Shown here one piece after another: positions 1-11,900 of a stretch of DNA of 64,000 nucleotides (position 1 is the first letter of the stretch; each line of letters begins with the position of its first letter). The DNA comes from Epinephelus fuscoguttatus (Eukaryota > Chordata > Actinopteri > Perciformes > Serranidae): assembly GCF_011397635.1 (NCBI RefSeq), contig NC_064771.1, forward strand, positions 18,787,379-18,851,378. Reading direction: 5' to 3'. The notes beneath the pieces were generated by a model. The model saw nothing but the letters and a program-made list of their open reading frames with translations, was not told where the DNA came from and did no database searches. A program made the position numbers and the translations under genes.

Positions 1-3000
1 GCTCTCACGGCCCCTCTCACGATCGTTGCTGTCCCGCACCACAGCACTGTATTTGTCCTCCTCAGTTTTGCCCTCATCATTTTCCAGGCCGACACGATGG
101 CGATACTGGGGACTGGACTCGATCTCACTGGCCAGGCGGGCAGCGCGGGCTTCCCTCTGCCGATACATCTCAGAGTTGCCCTTTTCCAGTGGCACACTGG
201 ACAGCAGCAGAAAGACGGAACACAGAAACAACATCAGGTTACAAGAACATTTAAAACTGCTGATGAAACCAAAGTGAGCCCAAAGATTGTCTTTTTTTTA
301 TGTATTAGTTAACGTCAAATGTGTGAATCATATTGTTATAATTAAAGAGTCTTAGAGGTAAAAATGATCTTGCCGACACCGGTAAGATTCCTTATAATTT
401 TCTGGGCTGGAATCAGGCATCTTACTTTAAGCCTGACTATAATCAAACTTGATGCAAGGTAGAGATGGTACAGCCAACTTTAAGAACTCTACTGAAACTG
501 AAACTTAAGTAAAGTTGCAGGTTTTCACTCCCTATAATAGTATGACATCATGTGACATCATGATTAAGTTTAATGTTTCATTCCTCTCTGATTTAAGTTG
601 TATTAACTACTGAAATCAGATGGAGCAATACACTATCTGATTAGGGTAAAAACCCCTAGGGACCACATTACTGTAAATAGATTCACACTTGCTGTAATTT
701 GTAATTACACCAGTGATGCTAATAAGGAATTTTTAATTGCATCTTAATGAATATGTATGATATGAGAGACATATATATGGAGTCTCACTGCTCACATAGC
801 ATTCTGACACTGTATGATCGCCTGCTTGATTAACTTGATCACCACAAAATAAAAACGCACATTTCGATTGTTCTCTTTGCCAATAAATCCACAAAGAGAT
901 TTGATCATTTTTTTAAGTGAGCAAAAATACATAAAAACAGTTCAAGTCAACATGACCATTACATTTTAAAGCTGCCTGGGATCAAGACCTTTGACAGTTC
1001 ATGACACCTGCATTAAAAATAACTGACAGGTTTTATGACTATTGGTCAGACGCTTATTCATTTACGTCCAAATATCTGCCAGGCTACGCTTTTCTTTAGT
1101 AATGCCGTCACCCCCTATTGGTCAATTGCAAAACAGCTTAATTTAAATTATCTAATGAGTTTGGTGATGTTTGGACAAACTCACTGATTTATGGCCAAAT
1201 TTTGCACCAGGCCAATGCACTTATTTGGAACTAGTGACGCCCCCTACTGAGTGATTTCAAAATCATTTTACAAAGTAGTTCAACATTGTTATAAAACATA
1301 TGCTGTCGGTTTTGTCATGGTTGGACAAACAATAATATGGTGTAAAGTCTTTACAACCAACTTTTAAGTGTGTTTTTCCTGCAGTTTTTGGTTTATTTTA
1401 GTAATAATATTCTATTTTTTATTCCTAAAGGCAATGAGGCCATATGGAAACTTACGTATACATGGAAAGGCTGGAATCGTATGTTGACGTGACTCCATAC
1501 TTCACTTCATTGTAACGGAACATCTCATTGGCATCCCAGCCATTTGACTGAAAAAAAAAAGGAGATTAAAAAGGAACATTAGTGGGGTAATAAAATAACA
1601 CTAACAACAGGCCAAAACACAAATTCAAAACATAAACATGATTTGCGGACCGTAAAAATGTTTTTTAAATCTGAATATTCTGGCTGTACTATTGTTGTCG
1701 GTGAGATCAGTATGTTATCTGAAAATTATACCTTAGTCTCTGTGACATATTAGGATGATTTTACGACTATTTGCTTTAGATTTCTTACATATAGCTTCTT
1801 TAAGAAAGCAGTTTAAAAAAAAAAAAAAAAAAAGATTTCCTGTGGAATATCAGATGAGCAGTTAACTTGCCTCAAAAGACTGAAGTGTGAACAATCATCT
1901 TAACATGTGTATAAAGTATCTTTAACTGAGGGTTCATAGTATTCCAACATTTCTGAGTAGAAAGGGCATTTATATCATGCGATGGTTTGATGGTGTTTAT
2001 GTGTGCGTTTAAGAGACAGAGCGACTCACTGCATCATTTTCCAGGTCGTAACTCTCTCCATTGCTGTCTCCTCCCTCCCATCTCTGCAAAACCTTCTCTT
2101 TGTGTTCTCCATTCACGCGATTGGAGCTGATGGCTGTGTCTGTGAAGGTGTCTGAAATCCAAGACAAAAAACACTCGTTTCATTTGGCAAGATGTGTCTA
2201 CAGCAACATTTGGGGCTGATCATTTTGGGCCTGAAATGTTTAATTATGTTCAATTACGTTATCATTTGCTTACTTACTACCCGTACTGCAGAACATCAAT
2301 TATTTTCTCTCAGAGTATTTAAAAACCAGTTGAGCCTAACAAAACATTTACTATGAATCAAGGACATAATCTAGTGCGTACTTTCACACAAAGCCCTCCT
2401 CTCTGTTTCAGGAAGAACTACAGATCTTTGCCTCCAACGCTTGCAGGTCTGTGAAGAGCTTATTTCTGTAACTGTCTTTCCTCAGTACCCTGAGTCTCAG
2501 CATGTGTGTGTGCTTGTACCTCTGGTGGCATAGTTGAGGTCGACGTCTCTGCAGATCATCGTCACCAGGTCTGAGGGGCTGAAGATCATAGTGTCAGTGA
2601 TGTCCTCCCTCCTCGGCGGAGTTGATGTTGAGCCGTCCTCCTCACTGCGTTTGTGTACAGCATCCACAGCCAGCTCACACTACGGACCAAACATTAGGAA
2701 GGCAAAATGAAATTTGAGGACTATGTGAGCTTGCAGAGCAAGACTACAGAAAGGCCTTATTTTTTCCTTGACATGAGTTTACCATTATGGTGACAGGATA
2801 ACTTGCGGTTCCTCATTAAATGGGCGTAGAGAAGTGCATGACTGTGTGCTCAACATGAGCTTCTTACCCGAGAACTGAGAGTCTTGAATATGCCTTCAAA
2901 TACACTGCCGTTCTTCACTCTTATGTCACAGTTGGAACCCTGAGAGAGAGAGAAAGATTTTGTTTTAAAACTTATTCAGAAAAGTTAGTGATAAACAAAT

Positions 3001-6000
3001 CATTTAGATAAGTGACACTTCCAAAACTGGAACAGCATTTGTGGATTAATTATGCAAATATTTGTACATTGTTCTGTGTAGGGCTGTCCCGAAAACTAGC
3101 TTTTGGGCATCAAGGCTTTAGTGAGAAATAACTGCGATCAATCAAAGCTTCGACAGGGTTAATGACAGATAAGTCGGACTTTTTTTTAATCTAAGACAGC
3201 TAAGCTGGTACACTATTTACATTGTAGATTGCATTGTAGATTTGTGATACGCCTGTTTTCTTTGGCATATCTGGCATCCGACTCTTTGAGGGTTGTCTTT
3301 ACTAACATTAAAATTATCCCAAAAGCTTGACTTTTTCGACTGTGAAGCTTTCGAAATACTCATCTGAACGTCGACTACCATGGCAAAGACCAAAGCTTTA
3401 ACGCATTCGGATCAGCCCTAGTATTCAGCGTACTGTGCATATTTTCAGGGGTAGCTGTGACACAGGATGTACAGCCTGCTTCTTCATAAACAAAAGTAAC
3501 AGATGGCAGTCAGACGGAAAAAGGATTTTATTCATTAACCCTTCTAACCCTTAACTCCCTGGTACAGACACAGCAGATCATGAAACAAAAGGTTGCTTTG
3601 TAGTAGGTAGGAAGGTTACATCTCACCTCTAACTATTATGGTCTGTGTAAAAGGGAGTGATGCAAGTCATTCATTTTCTAGAATAATCATCCTGGTCGGA
3701 GAGGAACATCAATAACAAGCCAAATGACTTACCACAACAGCTGTGAGGAAATGAAGCATTCTGGCATTGTTGTACACACCCTCGAAAACCTGCAGATGGG
3801 AAGATATATATAGTATTGATCAAACAAAGTTTCAAAAAGACACGACATCAAACAATCACATTGTGATATATTGAAAAAGAACATAGTTTGATCCGTTAAC
3901 CAGTGCATAAAATTAGACAGTCAATTCTAAGAGCAGGGGAACACCAACTCTCTCCTTTTATACTATGACATAAATCTTCCACACGGAGGTTACTTTGCTC
4001 CTGATCATCAGATTCAATCAGACTTCAGTTTCATGTATGCAACATTTTCTGTTTCTTTAAAATGTTTTTTACATAAAGTGCTGGCTACCAAACTTTGACA
4101 CTTTTATGGCACCAAACAAATTGCTTCAATACTATCAAGTTTTGTAAAATGTCTTGTCATTCGGCACTAGATTTTTGATACCTAAGGAGTGAATCTCATT
4201 AGCCTCAGTGAGCCAGTAAGGATGCAGTATGCTTGTACCAACATTTAATAATGCTGGTGATGGGCTGTCTAAGGCTACAGGTCATAGAGACATGCATGAA
4301 AAACAGTATATTGTGTGTTGTTGTATTTGGAATATTGAGAGGCTCGACTACAGTGTGCGTTGCATAGGTGTAAAAATTAAAGAGACCAAAATGTGGCTCA
4401 ATTTTAACAGCCAATAGTGTGCAATGCAATACATGCAAATAGGTTATTCTCGCCAAGACCGGAGGTCTCATGTATAAACACTGCATACACACAAACTAGG
4501 TCTGAAAGAGGCATATGCCACTTCCCACGGAAAAGTTGTGATTTATTAAAACAGGCTTGATGAGAGAAACTTTGACCCATGCTTTCAAACATTTTGAAGA
4601 CGGGAAACTGGCGACGCAGATGGTGAGGTGGAAGCCTGATTGTAGAAGCTGTTGAATAATTTTTGGCACACGCCATTTTTGGCTTTGTCTGTACGAACAT
4701 TTTTAGTATGGATCCTACTCGCTGTTTTAAAAATGAGACCCCCCGCAATGGGACAAATTAAAAGAAATGAAGAACGGACCGCTGCCACCTTCCTCTCAGC
4801 ATTCAAATCTGGCTAACGTAACAGAGCCTCTTTCAAATATTACACCACTGGATTTCCCGTTATCCAAGATTACTGCGGACAGATGATGACTGGGATTCTA
4901 ACAGGTAACGTTTGCAAACATAAAAATTCACCTAACTTGTACAAGGCTGTTTACTTAACGTGACTGTAATATGTGAGGTGACAAACTGTGGCCTATGCAA
5001 CGTTTATGTGTGTAGCTTTGGCGTAGGCTATATGGTACATAGGTCTCTATTGTTTATATTATAGTATTGCTGTAAGTGTCAAACTGCCAAGGAGCTGAAA
5101 ATAAACCCTAAGATTTGTACCACTGTGTTGAAAGTAATTTTCCGTTTGTTAAAATTCATTTTGTAAGAATGGTATCTATAAAAGTATTGTTTAGAAACCA
5201 GTTTATAAGTCAAAGTACTGTCTTGGAACATTTTTGAATGACAACCAGCCCTATTTACATCAGTCATGTTTGTAAACATGACAAACATCCTTATATTTTA
5301 AGTTATGATCACTTTAGGAACACACAGATACTGATTTCCCATCAATATTTTCAAATCTTCACATGTATGACCTTAAATATGGCAAGATAGATATAAGATA
5401 AAAGAGTCTTTCAATACCGTCCCTAACTTTTTATTACTATAGTGTGCACAATATGTTGTGTGTTTGTTTGCTGCCCAATTTGTCTATAATAGGATACTCA
5501 CCGGAGATGACTGGAATGATGGCTTTGCAGAGGATCGATTCCTGTGAGAAAACAGCATAGTTAAAACATGTTTGACTGCTTAGAAACAAAAGGAGTATAA
5601 CTTGTTTTCAAAGCCTGCCAAGGCAGTGTCACATTCCACATCACACATATACAACATATAGATTAAGAGAAGTTGACACACTAACTTACAGGCCTGACAA
5701 GTTCCCAAATCAATATCCCTACTGCAATGAAAATATACAGTGCACACTTGGCCTCTAGAATCCCCCATTATGAATGTATGCTTCATCTACTGCCAACTTT
5801 TCTTGTGTTAATGCTAGGTGTCCTTGTGTCACCTTCCACTCCACCTTTGTGGCTCAGAGCAAAAACACTGGTATCAAAACAGAAGCGGTTTTAATGAGGT
5901 AAGGTGTTGTCTAAAAGACAAATTAAAAATTGGTTTAAATGTCTCAAAAACCTGTTTCAGTTTCACTTATCCCTTTACAATGGGTCAACCCGAGTATTTC

Positions 6001-6804
6001 TATTTAAAGTAGAAAAGAAAATGGACACCTGCAGTGTTGAAATCACGTCAACATTTAGGAAAAGATAAACGTGGTTAATTGCAATAATTTCTATACAGTC
6101 AATACAGGATTTTGATCATTCTGGATACTAAATGCACCCCCCCCCCCCATAAGACTGTACAATTTGGGATGATATCACTGCTGCTTACAAAGACGGTTAC
6201 AAAACAAAGGCTGAAACGGAGCTGCCAAGAGTTCAGTAAACACACACACATCTTGGTGATTTAAACCACATAATATGACCTTGTGTTGGCCATAAAATCT
6301 CTTCAATGTTAATTATGATGTTCCTAGAACAAGTTTTTCTTAGCTACCAAGCCGTGTTATTGAAAATTTTATATTTTGCAATCATCAACGTCCATTCTCT
6401 GGCACTGACAGGCCAGATAAACTTTCAATAGCTTGTATGCTGATTTGCTGCTCATCGCTTTCACTAAACTTGGCTCCACCTCACTTTTTGTCTTCGACTC
6501 AATGTGAGCATTCTGATTGGCCCACAGCCCCTGTCAATCACACACGAACAAATCTCATTGGCCTGGAGAGAAGCCGTATTACCGAGACACACCCACTAGG
6601 CTCACAGCGCCTTAACCGGTAGGCCTCTAAGTCACAGGACAATCCCCGGACTGTCCTGACAGGGAACCCCCACATCGCTTACCTCCCGGCCGGCGTCCTG
6701 TTGCCACTGTTGATGCCGCTGACTGGGGAAGACATACCGGCGGGGCCCGAGGTTCCGTTAGACGCTTTCCTCCCGCCTGAGCCGGGTTGCTGCTGTTTCA
6801 GCAT
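1..6804 (-). CDS. atxn2l: ataxin-2-like protein, first eight coding exons (partial)
   Basis: Coding exons in transcript order: 6683-6804, 5502-5541, 3733-3789, 2868-2939, 2520-2679, 2030-2151, 1456-1547 and 1-196 (runs off the edge). All join in frame with GT-AG borders and give 287 aa. The start is the ATG at 6804-6802, opening MLKQQQPGSGG as in ATXN2L. Residues about 55-150 form the Lsm-like domain (VFEGVYNNARMLHFLTAVV, then VKNGSVFEGIFKTLSS and DIDTM-type strands). Exons 7-8 carry the start of LsmAD (VPLEKGNSEMYRQREARAA, IESSPQYR). The family binds RNA and acts in stress granules and P-bodies. The PAM2 motif and C-terminus would lie left of the window. Paralogue choice (atxn2l rather than atxn2) rests on SSPQYR, the short N-terminus and the nearby SULT1 and atp2a1 genes. 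Confidence 0.93.
3079..3421. mobile_element. hAT-like MITE in atxn2l intron 3
   Basis: The ends are TAGGGCTGTCCCGAA on the left and, read inward from the right, TAGGGCTGATCCGAA. They form near-perfect terminal inverted repeats of about 15 bp around roughly 340 bp of AT-rich sequence with no open frame. TAGGGCTG-type ends are typical of non-autonomous hAT elements in fish. No clear 8-bp target duplication was seen. Confidence 0.6.
4463..4742. mobile_element. MITE with GGTCTCAT termini (family shared with 50.1 kb)
   Basis: The left end reads AGGTCTCATGTATAAA and the right end, inverted, reads GGTCTCATTTTTAAAA. The interior includes a block (GGTGAGGTGGAAGCCTGATT) that recurs almost unchanged near 50280, so this is a dispersed family. 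Short open frames inside do not match a known transposase. The class (Harbinger-like or other) is not certain. Confidence 0.6.
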
Positions 6805-7379
6805 CGCGAAGCACAAGGCTTAGACACCACCAAGTGTAAACTAACTTATAAACACCGATATGAAGTTGCTTTAAAGGCGACTATCTTTAGCAATATCACC
6901 TGTCCTGATGAGCGCAGAGCCGGTGTAACCTCAATAAGACCGGCTATTGTAGCTACTCTTGCTAAGCGAACACCAGTCGCTTGTGGCCTAAAATGTAAAG
7001 GCAAAACACCTCGCTATTTAAATTAAACGTAACATATAATTTAACAGTTTCCCCCCCGACTATCTACTTTGTAACCACAGTGGTTATGTCAAAGCAAGCG
7101 ACTTATGAAATGACACGAGTTTCCGTATAATTATTTAGCAATAGCAGGCTAACTTAGCATTAGCTTTGATCCTCAAGCTCACTTCGGGCGCTTTCCCTCC
7201 GGGATTTACTCTCTTCTCTCTGTCGCGTCGCCTTAACTCCGGCACCGCTGTCCCTTCCGTTAAAAAACAAGATCTTGGCGTTACTGTCAGTTGCCTTAGG
7301 ACGTTTGATATTCCAGGTTTCTTGGTGAAAACCTGCTGCGGTCGGTCAACACCACCTCTCGGTAGGTTCACTTGACTCA

Positions 7380-7472
7380 ATCCGCGCGCGGCTGACTGGA
7401 AACCGGCTGGAAGGGGGAGGGGGCGTTGACGTGCGCGTGCGCCTTTGACCTACTAGTGAGCGCGCGTACGTG
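7380..7472. promoter_or_regulatory. GC-rich, CpG-dense candidate bidirectional promoter core
   Basis: The stretch has several CGCG runs inside otherwise AT-rich DNA and lies about 0.6 kb upstream of the atxn2l ATG and 1.5 kb upstream of the mto1 start. At 7432-7442 it contains TGCGCGTGCGC, one base from the NRF1 palindrome TGCGCATGCGC, preceded by a TGACG half CRE. NRF1 drives many nuclear genes for mitochondrial proteins, which would fit mto1. Promoter function is inferred from composition and position only. Confidence 0.45.
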
Positions 7473-8824
7473 GAAAGATGTGTGCATTGAATCGATATTT
7501 GATTAAACCTGATTTATCTCTGACATAAACAAGAATGGATGGTTTCTACTGTACACGTGGCAGTCACCAAACAAAACACCAGTGTTGTTTTGTGTGCACA
7601 CTATCACCTTGATTTTTGTGAATTCCTCTTTAACCTCACATTTTCATGTGTATGTTCCCCGTGCTTGCTTTATGCTTTCATTTCATTTATGATTTTATCA
7701 ATGGCAGATAAGAACAGCCAATGCCATGGCAAACCGACTTGACCCAGTCAAACAACTTTGTCAGTGCGCCTATACAACAGTTATTACTACAGTCAGCTGC
7801 AAACAGCATGGCAGCCTCCATGAAGTGCGTTTGTGTTACATAGCAGGATTTTGGCAATCTTTTCAAGGATTTTGATCATTCTGTGAGTCTCAGTATCTTC
7901 AGACACCATTCTGGAAACTAAACTTCTTTGGTCTTCTGCCAAAGAAACTGTAAGTAACTTTAATACTTGAGGTGATGACGTAGTTGAAATGGACCCATAC
8001 ATAGAGTAACGTTAGTGTTAGGTGTATGTCCATATGACATTATGGGACAGTTTGCCTCTGTTAAATGGCAGAGGTTATATCTATGATCTTTATAGATCTG
8101 ATAGATCAATATTCAACAGAAATGAGTTGCCTATGCAGTCTGGCTGTTGAGTGGAACATATCATATATATATCATTTATTGTAAGCAATACTTCCTAAAA
8201 ATGTGTTTTGATGTCATGTACAGTAACCATAGGTCTAAAAGGCTTGAGAGCTGTTAGTTTTGTCCTTCCAAGAGACCCAAGTGCAAGTAAATTTAGCAAC
8301 AGTATATCAAGTAGTTAGAACAACTAAATTATAAAATTACTTGTCAGCCAGTGGTGTATAGTGCACACTGAAAAATGATTCATGGGGTTTGTGGATGATG
8401 CTCAAAATAAATACGTTTTTCAGCATAGAAAAAATACATTTAACTTTTTAGGAGGTTTTTGACATTTTCAAGTAGGGTGGAATTGAAGTAAATAAATTAG
8501 AATATCTTTAATAAAATAATTTGACCACTAAACATCACCACAACCTTTGGATAAATATTAAGTTGATTCAAGTTAATTAAGCTTTTTGAGGTCAAAGCAA
8601 ATCATGTTGGTTGTACTAAACTAATTGGGTTTGTTAGATTGTGAAAGACTCATAGATTATCTCAAAAAGGCCAGAGCTGGACCAACTTAAAAAAGATGCA
8701 TGCAAATTGTTACCTTATTTTTTAAAAGTTGAACCAGTAGATTATGTTTTTTAATGTAGTTACCAGGGGCTCCAGTGCATACTACTGTGACAGGCCCTGG
8801 TGCACACTACTTACTAGTTATAAG

Positions 8825-8827
<3 letters not shown>

Positions 8828-8858
<31 letters not shown>
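8828..8858. repeat. (CA)n microsatellite
   Basis: An uninterrupted CA dinucleotide run of about 31 bp lies just upstream of the first visible mto1 exon. Confidence 0.95.
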
Positions 8859-8859
<1 letters not shown>

Positions 8860-8980
8860 ACTGGCATTAAAAACACAATAAAGACAGTTATGTGCTCACT
8901 TTGTACTGCTCTTATTAAAACAACCTATCATGTCCACATCTCTGACCATCTAACCTTCACTCTACAGGTATGCATCCCAC

Positions 8981-11900
8981 ATGTTGACAAAGAAGCTTCC
9001 ACCCCTGAAGGGTTTCCTGTCACTGGTTCCCAGACGTGCCAGTCACGTTGCCCGTCAGCAGTATGACGTCATTGTTGTGGGTGGGGGCCATGCAGGGACC
9101 GAGGCTGCAGCGGCAGCGGCCAGAGTGGGAGCTGAGACGCTCCTGGTCACACAGAAAATACAAACCATTGGTGAGGAAAATATGCTTTGTTTTTCGTCTT
9201 GGTGCAGTTTTAATCTTGTTTTTTACAGACCATTGACTCTTACCTGTGCGTGGTCCAAACATCTCTCTCCTTCTCCCTTTACGTCCCTCAGGTGCCCTGT
9301 CCTGTAACCCATCCCTGGGAGGAGTAGGTAAGGGTCAGCTGGTGAAGGAGGTAGATGCTCTGGATGGTCTGTGTGGTCGAGCAGGCGACTGGGCTGGGAT
9401 CCATTTCTCCATCCTGAATCGTAGTAAAGGCCCCGCTGTGTGGGGCCCAAGGGCCCAGCTGGACCGCCAGCTCTACCGTGAATTTATTCAGGTATGTTAT
9501 ACACAAATGTGGTTAAATTTTCTGTGTTGAGCGTAATGGAATTTTTGTTTTATGGTTAATAATGTTGTTAACCATGTGTCTGCCTGCTGTTTCTCATTCA
9601 GTCTGAGCTGCTGTCCACGCCCAGGCTGACGGTGCTGGAGGGCTCAGTGGAGGAGCTGCTGGTAACAGAACCAAACCCAGAAGAGCCTGGACAACACAAA
9701 GTCACTGGGATACGTTTGGGTAGCGAGCAACTGAGAACCTTTTTAATATTTTTCGTCTTACCTGTAGAGCTATTTTTCCGTCTAGACTGTTTTGGTGTGA
9801 GATGCCAAGTCCCGGAAAAATCGGCCGTACAGATGTTCTCCTTCTCTTGATATAACGGAACAAGATGGCACTCAGCTTGTGGTGCTCAAAGCAGCAATTT
9901 AAAAAAAACAAACAAACAAAAAAAAAAAACTCAACAGCAATGTCTCTTTCCAGAAATCATGATCCAGTTACTCAAGATAATCCACAGACCTTGTTGTGAG
10001 CAGTTTCACGTAGGATTTATTTTCTTTCTACTAAACTACACCTGCTAAGTGTATCACCACACAGAAGGAAGCGTGCATCTACTGCTAGCTCACCTGGCAC
10101 CACTGAGCTAGCTAACATTTCAGCTCAACTGAGAAGGAGGCCATTTATATTTACATTGGCACTGTCACAAGCATGAGCCCCTTGTCCATGAGTAGATGCA
10201 CATTTCCTTCTGTGCGGTGTTAGGGTTACAGTTTGGTAGAGAGATGCGCTTTGAGCACCTCAATCCGAATAAATCGTCTTCAATATGCATTTTTCTTTCT
10301 CCATTGAATCATTTTTAATGTTCTAACTAAACTGTAAATATCGCACAGATTGTTTTTGAGAATCTGGAGTTTGTTTGACATCTGATATCTGACAATTGCA
10401 CAAACCAGTAAAATGCACTTTTAAAAATTTCCAAAACAAATTACAGAAATAAAAACGCTGCCTGTTAATCAGTTAATTAATTTGCACTTCCTCTGACATC
10501 CTCTCAGCTAACGAAAGCCACCCGATCTCAGCCAGCTCTGTGATTCTTACCACTGGAACTTTCTTGTCCGGCTCCCTCTTCGTGGGCCAAAGCACGTCCC
10601 CCGGGGGGCGGATTGGAGACGCTCCATCGAGTCCTGGGCTGTCCCAGACACTGAGGGAGAGGCTGGGGCTAAGGACAGGCAGACTGAGGACTGGTACCCC
10701 TCCCAGGATTCTGAAGGATTCCGTAGACCTTTCCCAGGCTCACCTCCACCCCCCTGACAGTCATCCTACTCCATTTAGCTTCATGAATACACACACACGC
10801 TGCAAGGTGAAGTTTATTTTAAGTACTCTAAGTTTAAAAAATGTAAGTGGTCTAAAAAGAGCTGTCTAAAAATGTTTTTTGACTTCTACTTTTATTTCGA
10901 AACTTAACACCTCTGCAGCCTGAAGAACAGCTGCCATGCTACCTGACCCACACTACTCCTGGTGTAGAGAGAGTGGTGAGGGAGAGTCTTCATCTCAATT
11001 GTCACATACAGCAAGACACCAAGGGTCCCAGGTACACACACACACACGTAACTTGGTATACAGATTGTTCCAAAACTCAGGATTGATACTTCTAGTCCTC
11101 GTCTCTCGTAGGTACTGCCCCTCCATTGAGTCGCGAGTGCTTCGCTTCCCAGGCCGACAGCACCAGCTGTGGCTGGAGCCCGAGGGGTTCACCTCTGACC
11201 TTCTGTACCCTCAGGGTCTATCCATGACCATGCCCCCTGACATGCAGCTCCTCCTCATCAGAGAAATCCCTGCCCTGCACAGAGCTGAGATCCACACGCC
11301 TGGTACGCTGAATCCTGATCGATCTGCACAGCAACACCTGATCTACAGTACATTTAAAAATCAGATACAGTTATACAGCATGTGTACTGTGTTGCCTCAT
11401 CATTCTTATATTTTGGGCTTTTCCAGGGTATGGTGTGCAGTATGACTTTGTTTGCCCGACTCAGCTGAGCCCTGCGCTGCAGGTGAAGAGCACACAGGGT
11501 CTATTTCTGGCCGGTCAGATTAACGGCACAACAGGGTACGAAGAGGCTGCCGCACAGGTACCTGCTGTTTTCTGTACACTACATTCAGATATTTAGGATT
11601 CATACAATAATCGTGGCTCAGGAAAAACATTTTTTGTCTTCTGCTTCTGCCTAGCAGTACACGCTTTGGGCCCAATTAAAGAGTAGTCTGCAGGTCTCAT
11701 AGTGTATCTCTCTGGGGCGGCAGTAGCTCAGTAAGGACTTGGCTTGGGAACTGAAGGGTCGCCAATTCAAGTCCCTGTATGGACCAAGTATGTAACACGG
11801 ACTGGTAGCTGGAGAGGTGCCAGTTTGCCTCCTGGGCATCACCAATGTGCCCTTGAGCAAGGCAGTGAACCCCCAACTGCTTGGGCGCCTGTGCAAGGCA

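Larger units (their letters stand above)
6805..8967. other. divergent intergenic region between atxn2l and mto1
   Basis: This region holds the 5' flank and probably the untranslated first exons of both atxn2l (leftward) and mto1 (rightward). Open frames around 7135-7380 resemble no family and look like chance frames in GC-richer DNA. Apart from a CpG-rich stretch at 7380-7470 and a CA microsatellite near 8828 I see no gene or recognisable transposon. The mto1 coding start follows a splice acceptor (pyrimidine run then cag ending at 8967), so its 5' exon must lie somewhere in this interval. Confidence 0.6.

Noticed and set aside
7135..7380. Small protein gene in the atxn2l-mto1 spacer
   Set aside because: Overlapping frames on both strands reflect GC-rich promoter-like DNA; no domain, splice context or conservation evidence.
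11711..11800. tRNA genes at the SINE heads (also near 15690, 25580, 44680)
   Set aside because: A and B boxes are present but the acceptor and anticodon stems do not pair, and each is followed by a SINE body and tail.
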